6,400 bases of DNA from an uncultured Agathobaculum sp. Lineage in GTDB: Bacteria; Bacillota; Clostridia; Oscillospirales; Butyricicoccaceae. The stretch spans positions 1 through 6,400 of the forward strand of contig CALWEB010000056.1 in assembly GCA_944376955.1 (NCBI GenBank), written 5' to 3'. Positions within the stretch are counted from its first letter, which is position 1, and each line of letters begins with the position of its first letter. Both the position numbers and the translations under genes were made by a program. The notes under the pieces were generated by a model. It did not search any database. It was not told the DNA's origin and was given only the letters and a program-made list of their open reading frames with translations. Of this stretch, positions 5,435 to 6,400 are shown piece after piece.

Positions 5435-6316
5435 TCACTCCGATGCCTGCTGCGCCCGCAAACGTCCTGCTGCGGCATCTGTCAGCCGCGCAAAATCCGC
5501 AAGGCTGAGCCGTTCGCCGCGCACGCGCGCATCCAATCCGACCGACTCGATCAGCGCCGTGATGCCGTCCTTGCCCAACGCACCGCCCAGCACCGGCCCC
5601 AGCGCGTTGACCAGTGTCTTGCGGCGCATGTTGAAAGCCGCGCGCACCAATGCAAAGAACAGCTTTTCGTCCTGCGTTTGGACAGCGGGCTGCGGCAAAG
5701 GCGTCAGCTGCAACACTGCGGAATCCACCTTAGGCCGCGGCACAAAACAATCCGCAGGCACATCGAACAAAATCTCCGCCGCGGCATGATACTGCACATA
5801 GATGGAGAACGCAGAGTACGCCGCCGTACCCGGCGCAGCGCAAATGCGTTGTGCGACTTCTTTCTGCACCATGACCGTGATTTGATCAAACACGCCACTT
5901 TCGAGCAGGGCAGTGATCGCGGGCGTCGTGATATAATACGGCAAGTTCGCGCAGGCGACCGCGTGCCCTTCCCCAAATTTCTCCGCACACAGCGCGGCAA
6001 GGTCAAGCGCAAGGACGTCGCCCTGTACAACCTCAAAATTGTCAAACTCCGCCAGCGTCTCGTCCAGCACGGGCAGCAGCGCGCGGTCCAGTTCGACCGC
6101 AACAACCCGACCCGCCAGACGGCACAATTCAGCCGTCAGGCAGCCCATGCCCGGCCCGACCTCGACCACGTTTCCTGCCTCGGCTGCGCCGCTCATCGCG
6201 GCAATGCGCTGCGGCACCGAAACGTCAGTCAGGAAATTCTGGCCCAGGGATTTGGAAAAGTGAAAGCCGTGCTTGGCCAGCACCGCACGGATCACATCAA
6301 TATCGCAAAGATTCAT
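5435..6316 (-). CDS. rsmA: 16S rRNA (adenine(1518)-N6/adenine(1519)-N6)-dimethyltransferase
   Basis: KsgA. Uses S-adenosylmethionine to dimethylate two adjacent adenines in the 3'-terminal hairpin of 16S rRNA late in small-subunit assembly; loss of the enzyme classically gives kasugamycin resistance. The 293-residue product has family length. Motifs in order: FSKSLGQNFLTD at 20-31; SAM-binding VVEVGPGMGCLT at 50-61; acidic VAVELDR at 72-78; QGDVLALD at 98-105; catalytic NLPYYITTP at 124-132; VMVQKEVAQRI at 149-158; FVPRPKVDSAVLQL at 191-204; AAFNMRRKTL at 226-235. All are intact. The ATG at 6316 follows GAGGAAAGGA (6330-6321) by four bases. It is convergent with the small-protein operon, 29 bases away. 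No promoter was found between its start and the hairpin at 6336-6363, so transcription probably enters from beyond the window. Confidence 0.97.
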   Translation of the reverse strand: MNLCDIDVIRAVLAKHGFHFSKSLGQNFLTDVSVPQRIAAMSGAAEAGNVVEVGPGMGCLTAELCRLAGRVVAVELDRALLPVLDETLAEFDNFEVVQGDVLALDLAALCAEKFGEGHAVACANLPYYITTPAITALLESGVFDQITVMVQKEVAQRICAAPGTAAYSAFSIYVQYHAAAEILFDVPADCFVPRPKVDSAVLQLTPLPQPAVQTQDEKLFFALVRAAFNMRRKTLVNALGPVLGGALGKDGITALIESVGLDARVRGERLSLADFARLTDAAAGRLRAQQASE

Positions 6317-6335
6317 AGCTTCCTTTCCTCAGAAA

Positions 6336-6363
6336 AGGCCGGCGGCAGAACTGCCGCCGGCCT
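6336..6363 (-). terminator. Strong hairpin before rsmA; probable terminator of an upstream gene
   Basis: A perfect 12-base GC-rich stem (6336-6347 with 6352-6363) closes on a four-base loop. On the minus strand it ends in TTTTCTGAGG, a short U-tract. In the upstream 37 bases all three minus-strand frames are open; one ends in a TAG (6364-6362) that touches the hairpin, as expected for a gene plus terminator. Another frame runs through the hairpin and ends in a TGA overlapping the rsmA ATG (ATGA), which would make this coding sequence instead. I lean towards terminator or attenuator. Confidence 0.55.
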
Positions 6364-6400
6364 ATGTTTGCCCAACCGCAACGCCTGACCGGCTCTCGTC

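Noticed and set aside
5678..6388. 236-codon plus-strand open frame antisense to rsmA
   Set aside because: RsmA is unambiguous on the minus strand; the antisense product is Arg/Gln-rich without a domain, and would have to read through the hairpin at 6336-6363.

Overview
The window comes from a moderately GC-rich, low-repeat bacterial chromosome. Ribosome binding sites are strong (AGGAGG, GGAGG), GTG and TTG starts occur, promoters are SigA-like, and there is a type III pantothenate kinase. Together with the style of the proteins this suggests a clostridial Firmicute (Bacillota), perhaps of the Oscillospiraceae/Butyricicoccaceae type. That assignment is inference from sequence feel; no 16S or other marker was available. 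I see no mobile element, CRISPR array, tRNA or rRNA.

Layout: (1) 1-575, minus: 5' part of pgi (glucose-6-phosphate isomerase), cut by the window edge, with its own SigA promoter at 642-669. (2) 756-2034, minus: glyA (serine hydroxymethyltransferase) with its hairpin terminator. (3) 2177-2876, plus: nth (endonuclease III), divergent from glyA. (4) 2905-2938: a bidirectional terminator between the convergent nth and coaX. (5) 3795-2953 and 4322-3807, minus: a two-gene operon, a YfcE-family phosphoesterase followed by coaX, with a good SigA promoter at 4353-4381. (6) 4391-5428, plus: a compact three-gene operon of small uncharacterised proteins (89, 127 and 87 aa) with its own terminator. (7) 5435-6316, minus: rsmA/ksgA (16S rRNA dimethyladenosine transferase), convergent with the operon. 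A strong hairpin stands just upstream of its start.

Most of the window is ordinary housekeeping: central sugar metabolism, one-carbon metabolism, base excision repair, CoA synthesis and ribosome maturation. The part least explained by known function is the three-gene operon at 4454-5405. Its upstream region carries, besides a SigA-like -10, a fair match to the sporulation SigE consensus (TCACATT, 14 bases, CATATACT). Its last product looks like a small membrane-anchored protein with two hydrophobic segments around an acidic turn. A role in the mother cell during sporulation is a testable inference, not something shown here.
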